Shown here: positions 1-10,629 of the stretch, piece by piece
How the letters are laid out: the number at the start of each line of letters is the position of its first letter
Position numbering within the stretch: the stretch's first letter is position 1
Assembly (NCBI GenBank): GCA_036001245.1
Contig: DASYUL010000049.1
Coordinates: 128,788 to 192,787 of the forward strand
Direction: 5' to 3'
Source: Gp7-AA6 sp036001245
GTDB taxonomy: Bacteria; Acidobacteriota; Thermoanaerobaculia; UBA5066; Gp7-AA6
DNA: 64,000 nucleotides
Translations under genes and position numbers: made by a program
The notes under the pieces: model-generated
Database searches by the model: none
What the model saw: only the letters and a program-made list of their open reading frames with translations
What the model was told of the DNA's origin: nothing

Positions 1-2
1 GC

Positions 3-1946
3 GACTGCCGGATCCGCCTCGGAGAGCCCGCGCAGGGGATGAAGCTGCTCGATGAGGTCATGGTTGCGGTGACGGCCGGAGAGGTTTCCCCGCTCCTGAC
101 CGGGCTCGTCTACTGCGCCGTGATCAGCGCATGCCACGCGACCTTCGATTTGCGTCGCGCTCAGGAGTGGACCGCGGCGCTGACGAGGTGGTGCGATTCG
201 CAAGCCGACCTCGTCGCCTACCGCGGGGTCTGCCTCGTGCACCGTGCCGAGATCCTGCAGCTGCGCGGTGCCTGGCCGAACGCCGTGGATGAAGCGCGCC
301 AGGCCTGCGAACGGCTTTCGCAGCCTCCCGGTCATTCGTCGGTCGGCGTGGCGTTCTACGTGAAAGGCGATCTCCACCGCCTGCGCGGGGAGTTCGCGGA
401 GGCCGAAGAGGCGTACCGGCAGGCGAGCCGATTGGGACGGAAGCCGGACCCCGGTCTCGCCCAGCTGCGGCTCGCGCAGGGTCAGGTCGAAGTCGCGGCG
501 GCGGCGATCCGCCGGGTGGCGGAAGAGGCCCGGGATCGCCGGCTGCGGTCCCGCACCCTTCCGGCGTACGTCGAAATCCTGCTCGCGGCTGGCGACGTCG
601 CGGCGGCTCGTTCCGGCGCCGAAGAGCTGTCCGAGATCGCGGTCGCCCTCGACGCGCCCTTTTTCCGCTCGGTCTCCGCGCAGGCGAAGGGCGCCGTGCT
701 CCTGGCCGAGGGCGATGTCCCGGCAGCCCTGGCCGCCTTGCGGGAAGCGGCGACCGGATGGCTCGAGCTGGAGGTGCCGTACGAGGCGGCGCGCGTTCAC
801 GTCCTGGCCGGACTCGCCTGCCGCCGGCTCGGGGACGAGGAGACCGCCAGGATGGAGCTCGACGCCGCGCAGCGGATGTTCCAGGAGCTCGGCGCCGCGC
901 CGGACCTCGGCCGCGTCGAGGAACTCTTCCGAGCGGCGGGGCCCGGCGCTGCCGTCCCGCTCGTTCGCAGGAAGCCGGTGCCTCTGGGCCCCGGCGCACG
1001 GCTGGGACCGTACGAGATCCTCGCTTCCGTCGCCGCAGGTGGAATGGGCGAAGTCTTTCGCGCCCGCGACACCCGACTGGGCCGGGACGTGGCAGTGAAG
1101 ATCTTGACCGCCGCGCACGCCGGCGATCCGGACAGCGTCCGACGGTTCGAGAAGGAAGCGCGGGCGGTCGCGTCGTTGTCGCATCCGAACGTGGTTCCCC
1201 TCTTCGACGTCGGGGAGCAGGACGGGATCCGATACGCGGTGGCCGAGTTCGTGGCGGGCGAAACCCTCCGCGCGCGCGTTTCCCGCGGTCCCCTGCCGGC
1301 CGGGGAGGCCGCGGAGATCGCGGCCCAGATCGCCGAAGGACTGGCGGCCGCCCATCAGAAGGGTCTCGTCCATCGCGACGTCAAGCCCGAAAACGTCGTC
1401 CTGGCCCGACCGGACTTCGCGCGGATCCTCGACTTCGGGCTGGCCAAGCGGAACGCGGGAATGGTCGGCGCCTCGGTCTCGGAGGAGGAGCCCACCCAGA
1501 GCGCGCTCCTGACCGCGCCCGGGATCATCGCCGGGACCGTCGGATACATGAGCCCGGAGCAGGTACGCGGTGAGCCGGTGGACGGCCGGTCGGACATTTT
1601 CTCCCTCGGCGTCGTCCTCTGGGAGATGCTCACCGGCCGCCGTCCCTTCCGCGGCGACTCCCCCGTCGAAACCCTGAGCGCGATCCTACGGGAAGAGCCG
1701 CCGGCGGATCCGGCTCTCTCAGACCTTCCTCATGAGTTCGAACGTATCCTGCGGCGCTCTCTCGAGAAGCGTCCGGAAGACCGTTATCAGTCGGCCGCAG
1801 ATCTCGCGCGCGACCTCCGAGGCGTCGTGACCGACGCCCAAACCTCCGCCACCCGAAAGAGCGAGCCAGGCAGGAGGCGTCCGCGACTGGCGACAGCGAT
1901 CCGAACGTGGCTCCTGCCGTCGGGCCGCCCGCGGCGCCCTTCCTGA
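3..1946 (+). CDS. TPR-repeat protein fused to Ser/Thr protein kinase (5' partial)
   Basis: The frame is open to the left edge, so the N-terminus is missing; an internal ATG lies at 39 but homology-like TPR sequence continues before it. About 300 residues of helical TPR-type repeats match the region that, in a known family of LuxR-type regulators, precedes a C-terminal HTH. Here a Hanks-type kinase domain follows instead (about residues 325-590 from the ATG). It has a glycine loop, VAVK lysine near 352, HRD in VHRDVKPEN near 445, and DFG. No membrane segment follows the kinase. It is probably a cytoplasmic signalling kinase with protein-interaction repeats. It is followed after 109 nt by a second kinase on the same strand. 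The substrate is unknown. Confidence 0.85.
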   Translation, partial: DCRIRLGEPAQGMKLLDEVMVAVTAGEVSPLLTGLVYCAVISACHATFDLRRAQEWTAALTRWCDSQADLVAYRGVCLVHRAEILQLRGAWPNAVDEARQACERLSQPPGHSSVGVAFYVKGDLHRLRGEFAEAEEAYRQASRLGRKPDPGLAQLRLAQGQVEVAAAAIRRVAEEARDRRLRSRTLPAYVEILLAAGDVAAARSGAEELSEIAVALDAPFFRSVSAQAKGAVLLAEGDVPAALAALREAATGWLELEVPYEAARVHVLAGLACRRLGDEETARMELDAAQRMFQELGAAPDLGRVEELFRAAGPGAAVPLVRRKPVPLGPGARLGPYEILASVAAGGMGEVFRARDTRLGRDVAVKILTAAHAGDPDSVRRFEKEARAVASLSHPNVVPLFDVGEQDGIRYAVAEFVAGETLRARVSRGPLPAGEAAEIAAQIAEGLAAAHQKGLVHRDVKPENVVLARPDFARILDFGLAKRNAGMVGASVSEEEPTQSALLTAPGIIAGTVGYMSPEQVRGEPVDGRSDIFSLGVVLWEMLTGRRPFRGDSPVETLSAILREEPPADPALSDLPHEFERILRRSLEKRPEDRYQSAADLARDLRGVVTDAQTSATRKSEPGRRRPRLATAIRTWLLPSGRPRRPS

Positions 1947-2038
1947 TCGGAGAGCTGCTGACCGGTACGGCGACTTCGGAGTGCAGCTACATCCGAAGAG
2001 CGTGATCGGCGCGGCGATCGGGCATCGAGTGTGAGAGG

Positions 2039-2044
2039 TATTCT
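2039..2044 (+). promoter_or_regulatory. Putative -10 box (TATTCT) of kinase 2
   Basis: TATTCT ends 11 nt before the GTG at 2056. No good Shine-Dalgarno sequence lies at normal distance, so a very short leader is likely. No convincing -35 box is seen. Confidence 0.35.
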
Positions 2045-2055
2045 TTTGCCCAACC

Positions 2056-4508
2056 GTGACCCTATCCCCCGGAACCCGCCTCGGGCCGTATGAAATCGAG
2101 AGCGAGCTCGGCCGGGGAGGCACGGGCGAGGTCTACCGCGCGCGCGACACGCGGCTCGGGCGAGAGGTGGCCGTGAAGATCCTGCCCGCCGCCCATGCCT
2201 TCGATCCCGAGAGCGTGCGCCGCTTCGAGAAGGAGGCGAGAGCGGTCGCTTCGCTGTCGCATCCGAACGTCGTGCCCCTCTTCGACATCGGAGAGCAGGA
2301 GGGGGTGCGCTACGCAGTGGCGGAGCTGGTCACCGGCGAAACGCTCCGCGCGCGCTTGGCGGGCGGGTCCCTGCTCCTCAAGGAGGCCGTCGAAATCGCG
2401 GCGCAGATCGCGGAAGGCCTCGCGGCCGCTCACCAGAAGGGAGTAGTCCACCGGGACATCAAGCCCGAGAACATCGTTCTGACGCCGTCGGGGCACGCTC
2501 GGATCCTCGACTTCGGCCTGGCAAGGAGTGTCTCGGTCGGTCTCGAGGGAGCCCCCGATGAGGAGACACAGAGCGCGATCCTGACCGAGCCGGGAGTCAT
2601 CGCCGGCACCGTCGGCTACATGAGCCCCGAGCAGGTTCGCGGGGAGGCGGTGGACGGCAGATCGGACATTTTCTCGCTCGGCGTCGTGCTGTGGGAGATG
2701 CTCACGGGCAGGCGCCCCTTCCACGGCGACTCGCACGTCGACACGCTCCATGCGATCTTGAAGGAGGAGCCGGCCCCGGAGGCAACGGCTGCGCTGCCGC
2801 CGGAGGTCGAGGAGATCCTGCGCCGCTGCCTCGAGAAGCGCAGAGAGAACCGTTACCACTCGGCCGCCGACATCGCCCATGACCTGCGGAAGGCTCTGGC
2901 CTCGCCGAGCGCGGTTTCCGCCGCGGTCCCACGACCTGCGGCGCCCGCGGCGCCTCCGGCACGCGCCGGTCTGAAATGGAGAAGCCCGCTCTTGTGGGGA
3001 AGCGTCGCTCTCGCTGCTGCGATCCTCGTCACGGTCCTCCTCGTGGCTCCACGTCGCCGCTCCGCGCCGTCCGCCACGAGCCTCCCCCGCACGCTCGCGG
3101 TCCTTCCGTTCCGCGCTATCAGCGCGGAAGGGATGCCGGAGAAATTCGGCCTCGGGCTCGCGGACTCCTTGATCGGCCACTTAGCCTCCGTGCGGGAGCT
3201 GACCGTCCGGCCGACGAGCGCGATCGCCCGCTACGAGACCGCCGCGGCCGCGGCGGCGGAAGTCGGCAGAGCGCTCGACGTGGACGCAGTCGTCGAAAGG
3301 ACCTACCAGAAGCTCCAAGGGATGACACGCGTCTCGGTCCAGATGACCGACGTCTCGCGCGGCTCGATCCTCTGGAGCGAGCGGATCGATCTGCCCGAAG
3401 GGCAGCTCTTCGAGCTGCAGGACACGATTTCCCGGCGGGTCGTCGAGAGGCTGCGACTCGAGCTCGAACCGGGAGCGAGGGGCACGCCGGCCGAAGCCCA
3501 GAGGGTCCCCGATCGCGTGATGGAAGAGTATCTGGCCGCCCGCGCCGGTCTGGCCGAGGTCCGATTGGGGGACGCTCCGACCCGCCGCAAGATCGCCGCT
3601 TCGTTCGACGGCGTGCTCGCCGAGCAGCCGGACTTCGCCCCGGCCCTCGGGGCGCGAGCCTACGCCCGCGCGGCGCTCGCCTTCGTCGAGCCGACTCCCG
3701 ACAACTACCGGGCCGCGCTTTCGGACGCCGAGCGCGCGGTCGCGCTCGACCCCGATCTTGCCGAGCCTCGCGTCGCCCGGGCAGCGCTCGCGTGGTCGCT
3801 GCCGGGAGGTTGGAACGTCGTCAAGGCTGTCCGCGAGTTGAAGCAGATGGTGTCGAAATCGCCCAGCCTCGACATCGCTCACCACGACCTCGCGCTGATC
3901 TACGGACACAGCGGGTGGTTTCCCGAGGCGGAAGCGGAGAACCGGGCGATCGAAAGAATCCATCCTTCCGATATCCGTGCGGATTTCGGCCGGGTCGACG
4001 AGCTCTTCTTTGGCGGAAACTGCCCTCGGCTCGCGAAGAGATTCGACGTTTGCCCGAGAAGACCCAGCGGGCCTGGTGGATTCGGAAGGTCGTCGCCTCA
4101 TGCCTCGCCGCCCTCGAGGATCCGAGGCGCGTGGAGCCGGAGATCGAGAGACTTTTGCGCGACTCCCCGGACCAGGAAACCTACTTCGCGATTCAGGCGC
4201 TCCTGCGCGCGCGGTCCGGCCGCAATTTCGAGGATCTCGAACGAGAGGCGCTCGCGGGAAAGGCCCGGGTCGGGCATTTTCATCACATCCAACATACGTT
4301 GGCAGAGGCGCACGCAGTCGCCGGGGACGTTCGCGGCGCCGTGGAGTATCTCCGCCAGGCCGCGGAGAACGGCTTCCCCTGCGGCCCCTGTTTCGACAGC
4401 GACCCGCTGCTCGCTCCGGTGCGCGGCTCGGCGGAGTACGCGAAGCTGAAGAGCGAGATCGAACTCCGCGACGCCGGATATCGCGCGGCGCTCAAGGACG
4501 TGCTGTGA
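2056..4508 (+). CDS. Ser/Thr kinase with TolB-like and TPR regions, frameshifted near 4020
   Basis: Starts at GTG 2056. The kinase domain is complete: glycine loop, catalytic K41, H132-R133-D134 and DFG near 150. A Pro/Ala linker, one membrane segment (about 310-332), a TolB/FlgO-like domain (about 345-480) and TPR-like repeats follow. The first frame stops at 4449, but from about 4010-4030 homology to the neighbouring paralogue continues one frame away to TGA 4506-4508. One base therefore appears to be lost, giving a native length near 817 residues. It may be a recent pseudogene or an assembly error; the shifted end still overlaps the next start (GTGA), which argues the break is recent. Expected topology: cytoplasmic kinase with a periplasmic C-terminal half. 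Confidence 0.8.
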
Positions 4509-6927
4509 GCCTTGCCCCCGGCCACCGGCTTGGCCCCTATGAGATCAAGGGGGAGCTCGGGCGCGGAGGGATGGGCGAAGTCTACCGAGCCCGCGACACG
4601 CGCCTGGGTCGCGAGGTCGCAATCAAGATCCTTCCCGCGGCGTTCGCGGCCGATTCCGAGAGCATTCGGCGGTTCGAGAAGGAGGCGCACGCGGTCGCGT
4701 CGCTGTCCCACCCGAACATCGTGACCCTGCTCGACGTCGGAGAGGAGCAGGGCGTGCGCTATGCGGTCGCCGAGCTCGTCGCGGGAGAGACGCTGCGTAC
4801 CCGGATGGCAGGAGGCGCTCTCTCCCCGCGTGAGGCCGCGGAGATTGCCGCCCAGATCGCCGAAGGGCTCGCGGCGGCCCACGAGAAGGGGGTCGTTCAC
4901 CGGGACGTCAAGCCGGAGAACGTCGTCATCACACCCTCCGGATTCGCGCGGATTCTCGACTTCGGGCTCGCGAAGAGGAGCGCTCCGGCCATCGGCGCCA
5001 CCCCCGAGGACGAGGCGACGAGCAGCGCGCTGATGACCGAGCCGGGCGTCGTTGCGGGAACCGTCGGATACATGAGCCCCGAGCAGATCCGCGGCGCGGC
5101 GGTCGACGGCCGCTCGGACGTCTTCTCGCTCGGCGTCGTCCTGTGGGAGATGCTGACGGGGAGGCGCCCGTTCCGCGGGGAGTCGCATGTCGAGACCATG
5201 AACGCGATCCTGAAGGAGGAGCCGCCGCCCGATCCGTCAGTGGCTGCGCTGCCGCCGGAGCTCGACCGGATCCTGCGCCGGTGCCTCGAGAAGCGCCGGG
5301 AGAACCGCTACCACTCCGCCGCGGACCTCGCGCACGACTTGAAGGCCCTTGTCTCGACCCCGACCACCGCGGTCCGAGCAATGCCGCCGGCGCCGCGGGC
5401 GGGCTTCCGAGGCTCGTGGATCGCCGTGGCGATCGTCCTCTTCGGGGCCGCTCTGGTAGGCACTTTCCTCCTGATGCGTCCGGCACGCCCGACCGGCGGC
5501 GGGTTGCCGCGGACGATGGCGGTCCTCCCCTTCCGCGCGATCGGGACGGAAGGATCGGCGGAGCATTTCGGACTCGGTCTCGCCGATTCGCTGATCGGCC
5601 GGCTGGCCGCCGTCCGGGAGCTCACGGTGCGGCCGACGAGCGCGGTCGCGCGTTACGAGACGGTGCCCGCCGACGCCGCGGCGGCCGGCCGCGAGCTCGG
5701 CGTGGACGCTGTGCTGGAAGGGACCTATCAGAAGCTCGGAGGTGTTACGCGCGTGTCGGTTCAGATGACCGACGTCGGACGAGCCGCGATTCTCTGGAGC
5801 GACCGGATCGAGCTGCCGGAAGGGCGGCTCTTCGAGCTGCAGGACGAGATCTCGAACCGGATCGTCGAGAAGCTCCAGGTGAAGCTCGCCCCGGAGGAGA
5901 AGAGGCTCCTCGAAGGATCGCAGCCGGTGCCCGACCTCGCGATGGAAGAGTACCTCTCCGCCCGCGCGCTGCTCCGGGAAGTCTCCAATGCCACCCCGCA
6001 GCGCCGAGTCGAGATCGTGAACGCCTTCGACCGGATCCTGGCGAACCAACCGGATTTCGCGCGTGCGCTCGGAGCCCGTGCCTATGCGAAGGCGTGGCTC
6101 GCGTTCGTCGTCCCTTCGCGCGAGAACCACGAGGCCGCGCTGTGGGACGCCGAGCGCGCGCTCTCGCTCGACCCCGAGCTCGCGGAGCCGCGAGTCGCGC
6201 GGGCCTCGCTCGCCTGGTCCTCGCTCGGTGGCTGGGACGTGGTGACGGCGGTCCGGGAGCTGACGAGCGCGATCGCGCGAGCGCCCAACCTCGAGATCGC
6301 TCACCTCGACCTCGCGCGGATCTACATTCATTCCGGCTGGAGCAAGGAGGTGAGCCGGGAGATCGGTACGGCGCTCCGGCTCCATCCGTCCGGAGAAGCG
6401 CAGAGGATGGCCGCCTCGGCGACCACATGGCTCGAGGGCGCGGCGACAGGCCTGCCCGAGATGCGGCGCCTGTCGCCCGAGATGCAGCGCAGCTGGGCGG
6501 CGCGCTGGCAGTTTCTGTGGGCGCGCGCGGTCGTGGAAGACCCGGCGCGAACTCTCCCCGACGCGGAAGCTCTCCTTCGCGAGGCGCCCCGCTCCGAGCC
6601 GGCCTTCGCGGCCGTGCTCGCCATCCTTCGGGCGAGGATCGGACAGCCGACCGCGGACCTCGAGCGGCAGATTGCCGAGGCCGACCGGCGGCTGGGCCAC
6701 TTCCACCACGTGCTCCACTTTCTCGCGGACGTACGCGCGATCCAGGGAGACGCCGCCGGCTCAGTCGAACTTCTTCGTGAGGCGTCGAAGACCGGCCTGC
6801 CCTGCGGCCTCTGTTTCGACATGGACCCGATGCTTGCCTCGATCCGCGGCTCGAAGGAGTACGCGGCGCTGAAAAAGGAGATCGAGCAGCGCACCGCCGG
6901 TTATCGCGCGGCGCTGAAGGGCGTTCT

Positions 6928-6931
<4 letters not shown>
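4505..6931 (+). CDS. Membrane Ser/Thr kinase with TolB-like domain and TPR repeats
   Basis: GTG at 4505 overlaps the TGA of the previous kinase (GTGA), and the product begins directly with the kinase, as in its paralogue; open frame upstream is only a shadow. The kinase has K41, H132-R133-D134 in HRDVKPEN, and DFG. One membrane helix lies near 305-325, followed by a TolB/FlgO-like domain beginning TMAVLPFRAIG, then TPR-like repeats with C-x-x-C near the C-terminus. About 808 residues. It is a tandem duplicate of the preceding gene along its whole length. Likely a transmembrane signalling kinase; substrates are unknown. Confidence 0.9.
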
Positions 6932-7590
<659 letters not shown>

Positions 7591-7597
7591 GGGGATC

Positions 7598-8881
7598 TCA
7601 AAGCGCGGCGGCGAGGTCGGGCGCGGTCAGCGGCAGCTTCCCGACGTTTCCGACGACCGACAGGGACAGGACCCGCCCGTCGAGAAGCCGCTCGGCCTCC
7701 TCGGCCATGTCGTCGGACGTCACGGCGTCGGCCTTGGCGAGCCACTCCTCCATCGGGGCGACCCGGCCGAGGTAGAACTCCTGGCGAGCCTGGGAAGACA
7801 TCCGGGAGACCGTTGATTCGAGCGCCAGGATCATGTTGCCCTTCAAGTTCTGCTTGGCCCAGGCGAGCTCGCGCGGCCGGACGCCGTCGCGCTTCAGCTT
7901 ACGGAGCTCCCGGAGAGTGACCTCGAGCACCCGGGCGAGGTTCTTGGGGGCGCACGCCGCGTAAATCGTCTCGTATCCGCCCAGGCGGTAGGAGTTCAGG
8001 CTCGACGCGATCGAGTAGACGAGGCCGCGCTTCTCGCGGACCTCCTGAAAGAGACGGGAGGACATTCCGCCGCCGAGCACGATGTCCAGGAGGTGTGCGG
8101 CGAACCGGCGACCGCTTCCCTGGGGCGGCCCCTCCACCCCGAGGCAGACGTGCGCCTGCTCGAGGCCGCGGCGAGACTTCACCTGGATGTGCTGGTGCGA
8201 GTGCGGCTTGCCCGCGAGGCGATCGCCCGGCCGCCGCTGGCCGTTGGCGCGGCCGTTGCGCCGGCGGAACAGCCTCTCGAGGGAGTCCAGCACCTCGAGC
8301 TCGCGGACGTGCCCTGCGACGGAGACGATCAGGTTGTCGGGGGTGTAGCGCTCCCGGTAGTAGCGATAGAGGTCTCCGAGCCCGATGTCCCGAACGGTCT
8401 CCGCGGTTCCGAGGATCGGCTGACCCAAGGCGTGGGTGCGCCAGAAGGAACGCACGAACATCTCGTGCACGAGGTCGTCGGGGTTGTCGTTCATCTCGCC
8501 GATCTCCTCGAGGATGACGCCCCTCTCGACCTCGATGTCGTCCGACTCGAACGCCGGCGCCAGGACGATATCTCCCAGCAGATCCAGAGCTTCGGCAAAC
8601 CGGGCGTCCAGGGTGTGCGCGTAGAAGCCGGTGTACTCCTTGGTCGTGAAGGCGTCTACGTCGCCGCCGAGCCGGTCGATGGCCCGCGCGATCTCGACGG
8701 TCGTCCGGCGGCGGGTCCGCTTGAAGAGTACGTGCTCGAGAAAGTGCGAGAGACCGCGCTTGCCGGGCGGCTCCTCCCCCGACCCGGCTCCCATGAAGAA
8801 GCCGAGCGAGAACGACCGCACGTCCTGCATCTCGTCGATCAGGACGGTCGTGCCGTTTTCGAGGAGGTGTTTGCGGACCAT
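7598..8881 (-). CDS. M16 family zinc peptidase (pitrilysin-like)
   Basis: 427 residues. The N-terminal half has the inverted zinc motif H46-F-L-E49-H50 and a downstream acidic ligand in ERGVILEEIGE (about E126). The C-terminal half is the usual inactive M16 repeat, with the FQEVREKRGLVYS segment. The length fits the short bacterial PqqL/YmxG-type peptidases that act as dimers. No signal peptide is seen, so it is probably cytoplasmic, degrading peptides. TAGAAT about 25 nt upstream of the start is a possible -10 box. It stands alone. Confidence 0.92.
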   Translation of the reverse strand: MVRKHLLENGTTVLIDEMQDVRSFSLGFFMGAGSGEEPPGKRGLSHFLEHVLFKRTRRRTTVEIARAIDRLGGDVDAFTTKEYTGFYAHTLDARFAEALDLLGDIVLAPAFESDDIEVERGVILEEIGEMNDNPDDLVHEMFVRSFWRTHALGQPILGTAETVRDIGLGDLYRYYRERYTPDNLIVSVAGHVRELEVLDSLERLFRRRNGRANGQRRPGDRLAGKPHSHQHIQVKSRRGLEQAHVCLGVEGPPQGSGRRFAAHLLDIVLGGGMSSRLFQEVREKRGLVYSIASSLNSYRLGGYETIYAACAPKNLARVLEVTLRELRKLKRDGVRPRELAWAKQNLKGNMILALESTVSRMSSQARQEFYLGRVAPMEEWLAKADAVTSDDMAEEAERLLDGRVLSLSVVGNVGKLPLTAPDLAAAL

Positions 8882-9015
8882 AGGAAGTCCCCGGCGGGGA
8901 GGCCAATTCTACTCCGGGGAACTTCCGGCGATACGGTTCACTAAGTGACTGCCGGAGAGAGACTTGACTGACGAATCGAGGCGTCGAGACGGCCGAAACG
9001 ATCCCTCGGATCGGG

Positions 9016-9669
9016 CTACGGGCGGCTTCCGGGCGTCAGGCGGCGAAGGGTGTTCGGGTTGAGGATGTTCGGATTGAAGGTGCCCATGCTCACGTCGCTG
9101 TCGGCGTCTCCCACGATGAATCGCCACTCGTCGTAGAACCGCCTCCCCCGCCACTCCCGCAGCGCCTCCTTGTGGACCTTCGAGCGGACTCCGACGATAT
9201 TGCCCACGATCTTCTCCTCCCCCTGGCCTCCGAGGGTGCCGGGCGTCGGGGTCGGCTTGACGAGGTTGGCGTAGGTCGCCGGCGGCCGGTTGCTCGGATC
9301 GACGTTCTGGTCGACGAAGGGCGTCGACTCCGGCTGGCCCTGGATCAGGAGCTTCCAGTCGTTGCAGTCGCACATCGGGTCTTTCCAGAGCTTGCGGATC
9401 GACCGGGGATTGTTCTCCCACATCTCCTTCAGGGAAGTCGGATAGCGCCCGTAGCGCCGCCGGAAGATCGCGATCGCGCGGGCGTACTGCTTGCCGCGGA
9501 AGAGGAGCTCCTCCTCCCTCTCGCGCCGCATGATCATCCCGATCGAGGGACCGACGGCCGCGATCAGGATCGTCATGATCGCGATGAAGATGACGACGGC
9601 CACCATGGTGAAGCCGCCAGGGCCCTTGCGCCGGGGTCTCGCGTTGCCGGCGACCGGCTCACGGCTCAC
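9016..9669 (-). CDS. Type II secretion pseudopilin, unusual N-terminus without Glu5
   Basis: Last gene of the secretion operon, 4 nt after the previous pseudopilin. It has a basic leader, a prepilin peptidase site G|FTMVA and a long hydrophobic helix, then a globular part with an FRRRYGRYP segment like other pseudopilins. Total 217 residues. Residue +5 of the mature protein is Ala rather than the usual Glu, a feature known in tip minor pseudopilins such as GspK; a tip role is inferred. It contains two cysteines in CDCND and a Pro/Thr-rich loop. Confidence 0.82.
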   Translation of the reverse strand: MSREPVAGNARPRRKGPGGFTMVAVVIFIAIMTILIAAVGPSIGMIMRREREEELLFRGKQYARAIAIFRRRYGRYPTSLKEMWENNPRSIRKLWKDPMCDCNDWKLLIQGQPESTPFVDQNVDPSNRPPATYANLVKPTPTPGTLGGQGEEKIVGNIVGVRSKVHKEALREWRGRRFYDEWRFIVGDADSDVSMGTFNPNILNPNTLRRLTPGSRP

Positions 9670-9673
9670 GCGT

Positions 9674-10135
9674 TTACCAATCCTTGTACAGCGTGCCGTC
9701 GAGCGCCTTCCCGGTCGAGCCGCTCTTGACGTCGGTGATGCCGGGATTGGGGCTTTCCTCGGGCGGAGCCGCGCCCTCCGACGCGGGCTCGAGCTCTTCG
9801 TAGACGACGACCCACGTGTCCCGCGATTTCGTCATCGGGTCGAGCGGAATCTGTCGGAGATATCCCCCCGAGACGAGCGTCGGCAGGTCGGGCGGGTAGT
9901 AGCCCTTGTCGCCGTGGAACTGGTCGATCGTGCTCCGCATCGTGAAGAGATCTTCTTTGAGCGCCGCCTCCCGGGCCCGCTGCGGCGAATCGCGCAGCGC
10001 CGGGATCGCGATCGCGGCGAGGATCCCGATGATGGTCATCACGACGAGGAGCTCGAGGAGGGTGAACCCGGCCTGCCCGGGGCTCACGGGCCCGGCTGAG
10101 AGCCGAGAGCTGACAGCTGAGAGCTTTCTTCTCAT
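9674..10135 (-). CDS. Type II secretion pseudopilin (GspG-like)
   Basis: ATG at 10135 overlaps the TGA of the preceding pseudopilin (ATGA). The product is 153 residues. The canonical site G|FTLLELLVVMTIIGILAAIAIP has Glu at +5; the globular part contains the DPMTK segment typical of GspG-like proteins and ends in YKDW. The 23-residue leader is unusually long because its coding sequence contains an AGCTGAGAGCTGA-type repeat, translated as KLSAVSSRLSA. Likely a major pseudopilin of the secretion apparatus in the inner membrane. Confidence 0.88.
   Translation of the reverse strand: MRRKLSAVSSRLSAGPVSPGQAGFTLLELLVVMTIIGILAAIAIPALRDSPQRAREAALKEDLFTMRSTIDQFHGDKGYYPPDLPTLVSGGYLRQIPLDPMTKSRDTWVVVYEELEPASEGAAPPEESPNPGITDVKSGSTGKALDGTLYKDW
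10092..10130. repeat. AGCTGAGAGCTGA-family repeat inside a prepilin leader
   Basis: Degenerate tandem units of roughly AGCTGAGAGC/AGCTGACAGC lie in frame in the leader coding region of the GspG-like gene. The same family is seen in non-coding gaps near 19376-19430, 29517-29575 and 31473-31558. Confidence 0.6.
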
Positions 10136-10629
10136 CACCAGTCCTTGTAGTGCGTCCCGTCGATGCCCCGGCCTTCCGACAGGGAGTACACGTCGTAGAC
10201 GTTCTGACCTCCCCAGGAAAACGAGTCCTTCTCGTCCTGGAACGACCGCAGCCCCCACTCCGGCTTCTTGGTCATCGGATCGATCGGGATCCGGCGCAGG
10301 AACTTCATCTTCTTGTTGACCTGGCCGATCAGGTCCACGCCTTCGACCAGCGTCTCGAGGTCCTTCGGGTAACCCTCCGAATCCACCCCCGCGAGAGGAA
10401 TCAGGCCGGCGTCCGAGTACTGTTTGAACTTGTCGATCGCGTTTCGCATCAGGCGCAGCTGGTAGCGCAGCTCGAGCTCGTTCTGGCGCTTCACCGTGTA
10501 CCGCGCGACCGGGATCGCCATCGCCGCGAGGATCGTGATCATCGCGGCGACGATGGCCATCTCGACCATCGTGAAGCCGCGCTCCCGGGGACGGGGCACG
10601 GAACACGGAACACGGAACACGGAAATCAC
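10135..10629 (-). CDS. Type II secretion pseudopilin
   Basis: GTG at 10629 overlaps the GspD stop (GTGA). 164 residues, with prepilin site RG|FTMVEMAIVAAMITILAA (Glu at +5) and a globular domain carrying YPKDLETLVEG and a DPMTKK segment, ending in YKDW like the next gene. A second GTG at 10599 would give a conventional short leader (MPRPRERG); the extra codons are made of a GGAACAC repeat, so either start is possible. Part of the minus-strand secretion operon. Confidence 0.88.
   Translation of the reverse strand: MISVFRVPCSVPRPRERGFTMVEMAIVAAMITILAAMAIPVARYTVKRQNELELRYQLRLMRNAIDKFKQYSDAGLIPLAGVDSEGYPKDLETLVEGVDLIGQVNKKMKFLRRIPIDPMTKKPEWGLRSFQDEKDSFSWGGQNVYDVYSLSEGRGIDGTHYKDW
10598..10622. 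repeat. GGAACAC tandem repeat
   Basis: Three tandem GGAACAC units plus a partial unit lie at the gspD-pseudopilin junction and are translated as part of the prepilin leader. Confidence 0.6.

Noticed and set aside
124..999. Minus-strand 291-codon open frame, Arg/Pro-rich
   Set aside because: Antisense of the TPR-kinase gene in GC-rich DNA; no domain and skewed composition.
2976..4508. Separate 510-codon gene overlapping kinase 2
   Set aside because: Only the part after about 4020 resembles protein; the first part is a shadow, so it is the shifted end of the kinase.
8093..8944. Plus-strand 283-codon open frame over the M16 peptidase
   Set aside because: Exact antisense shadow of a peptidase with intact zinc motif.
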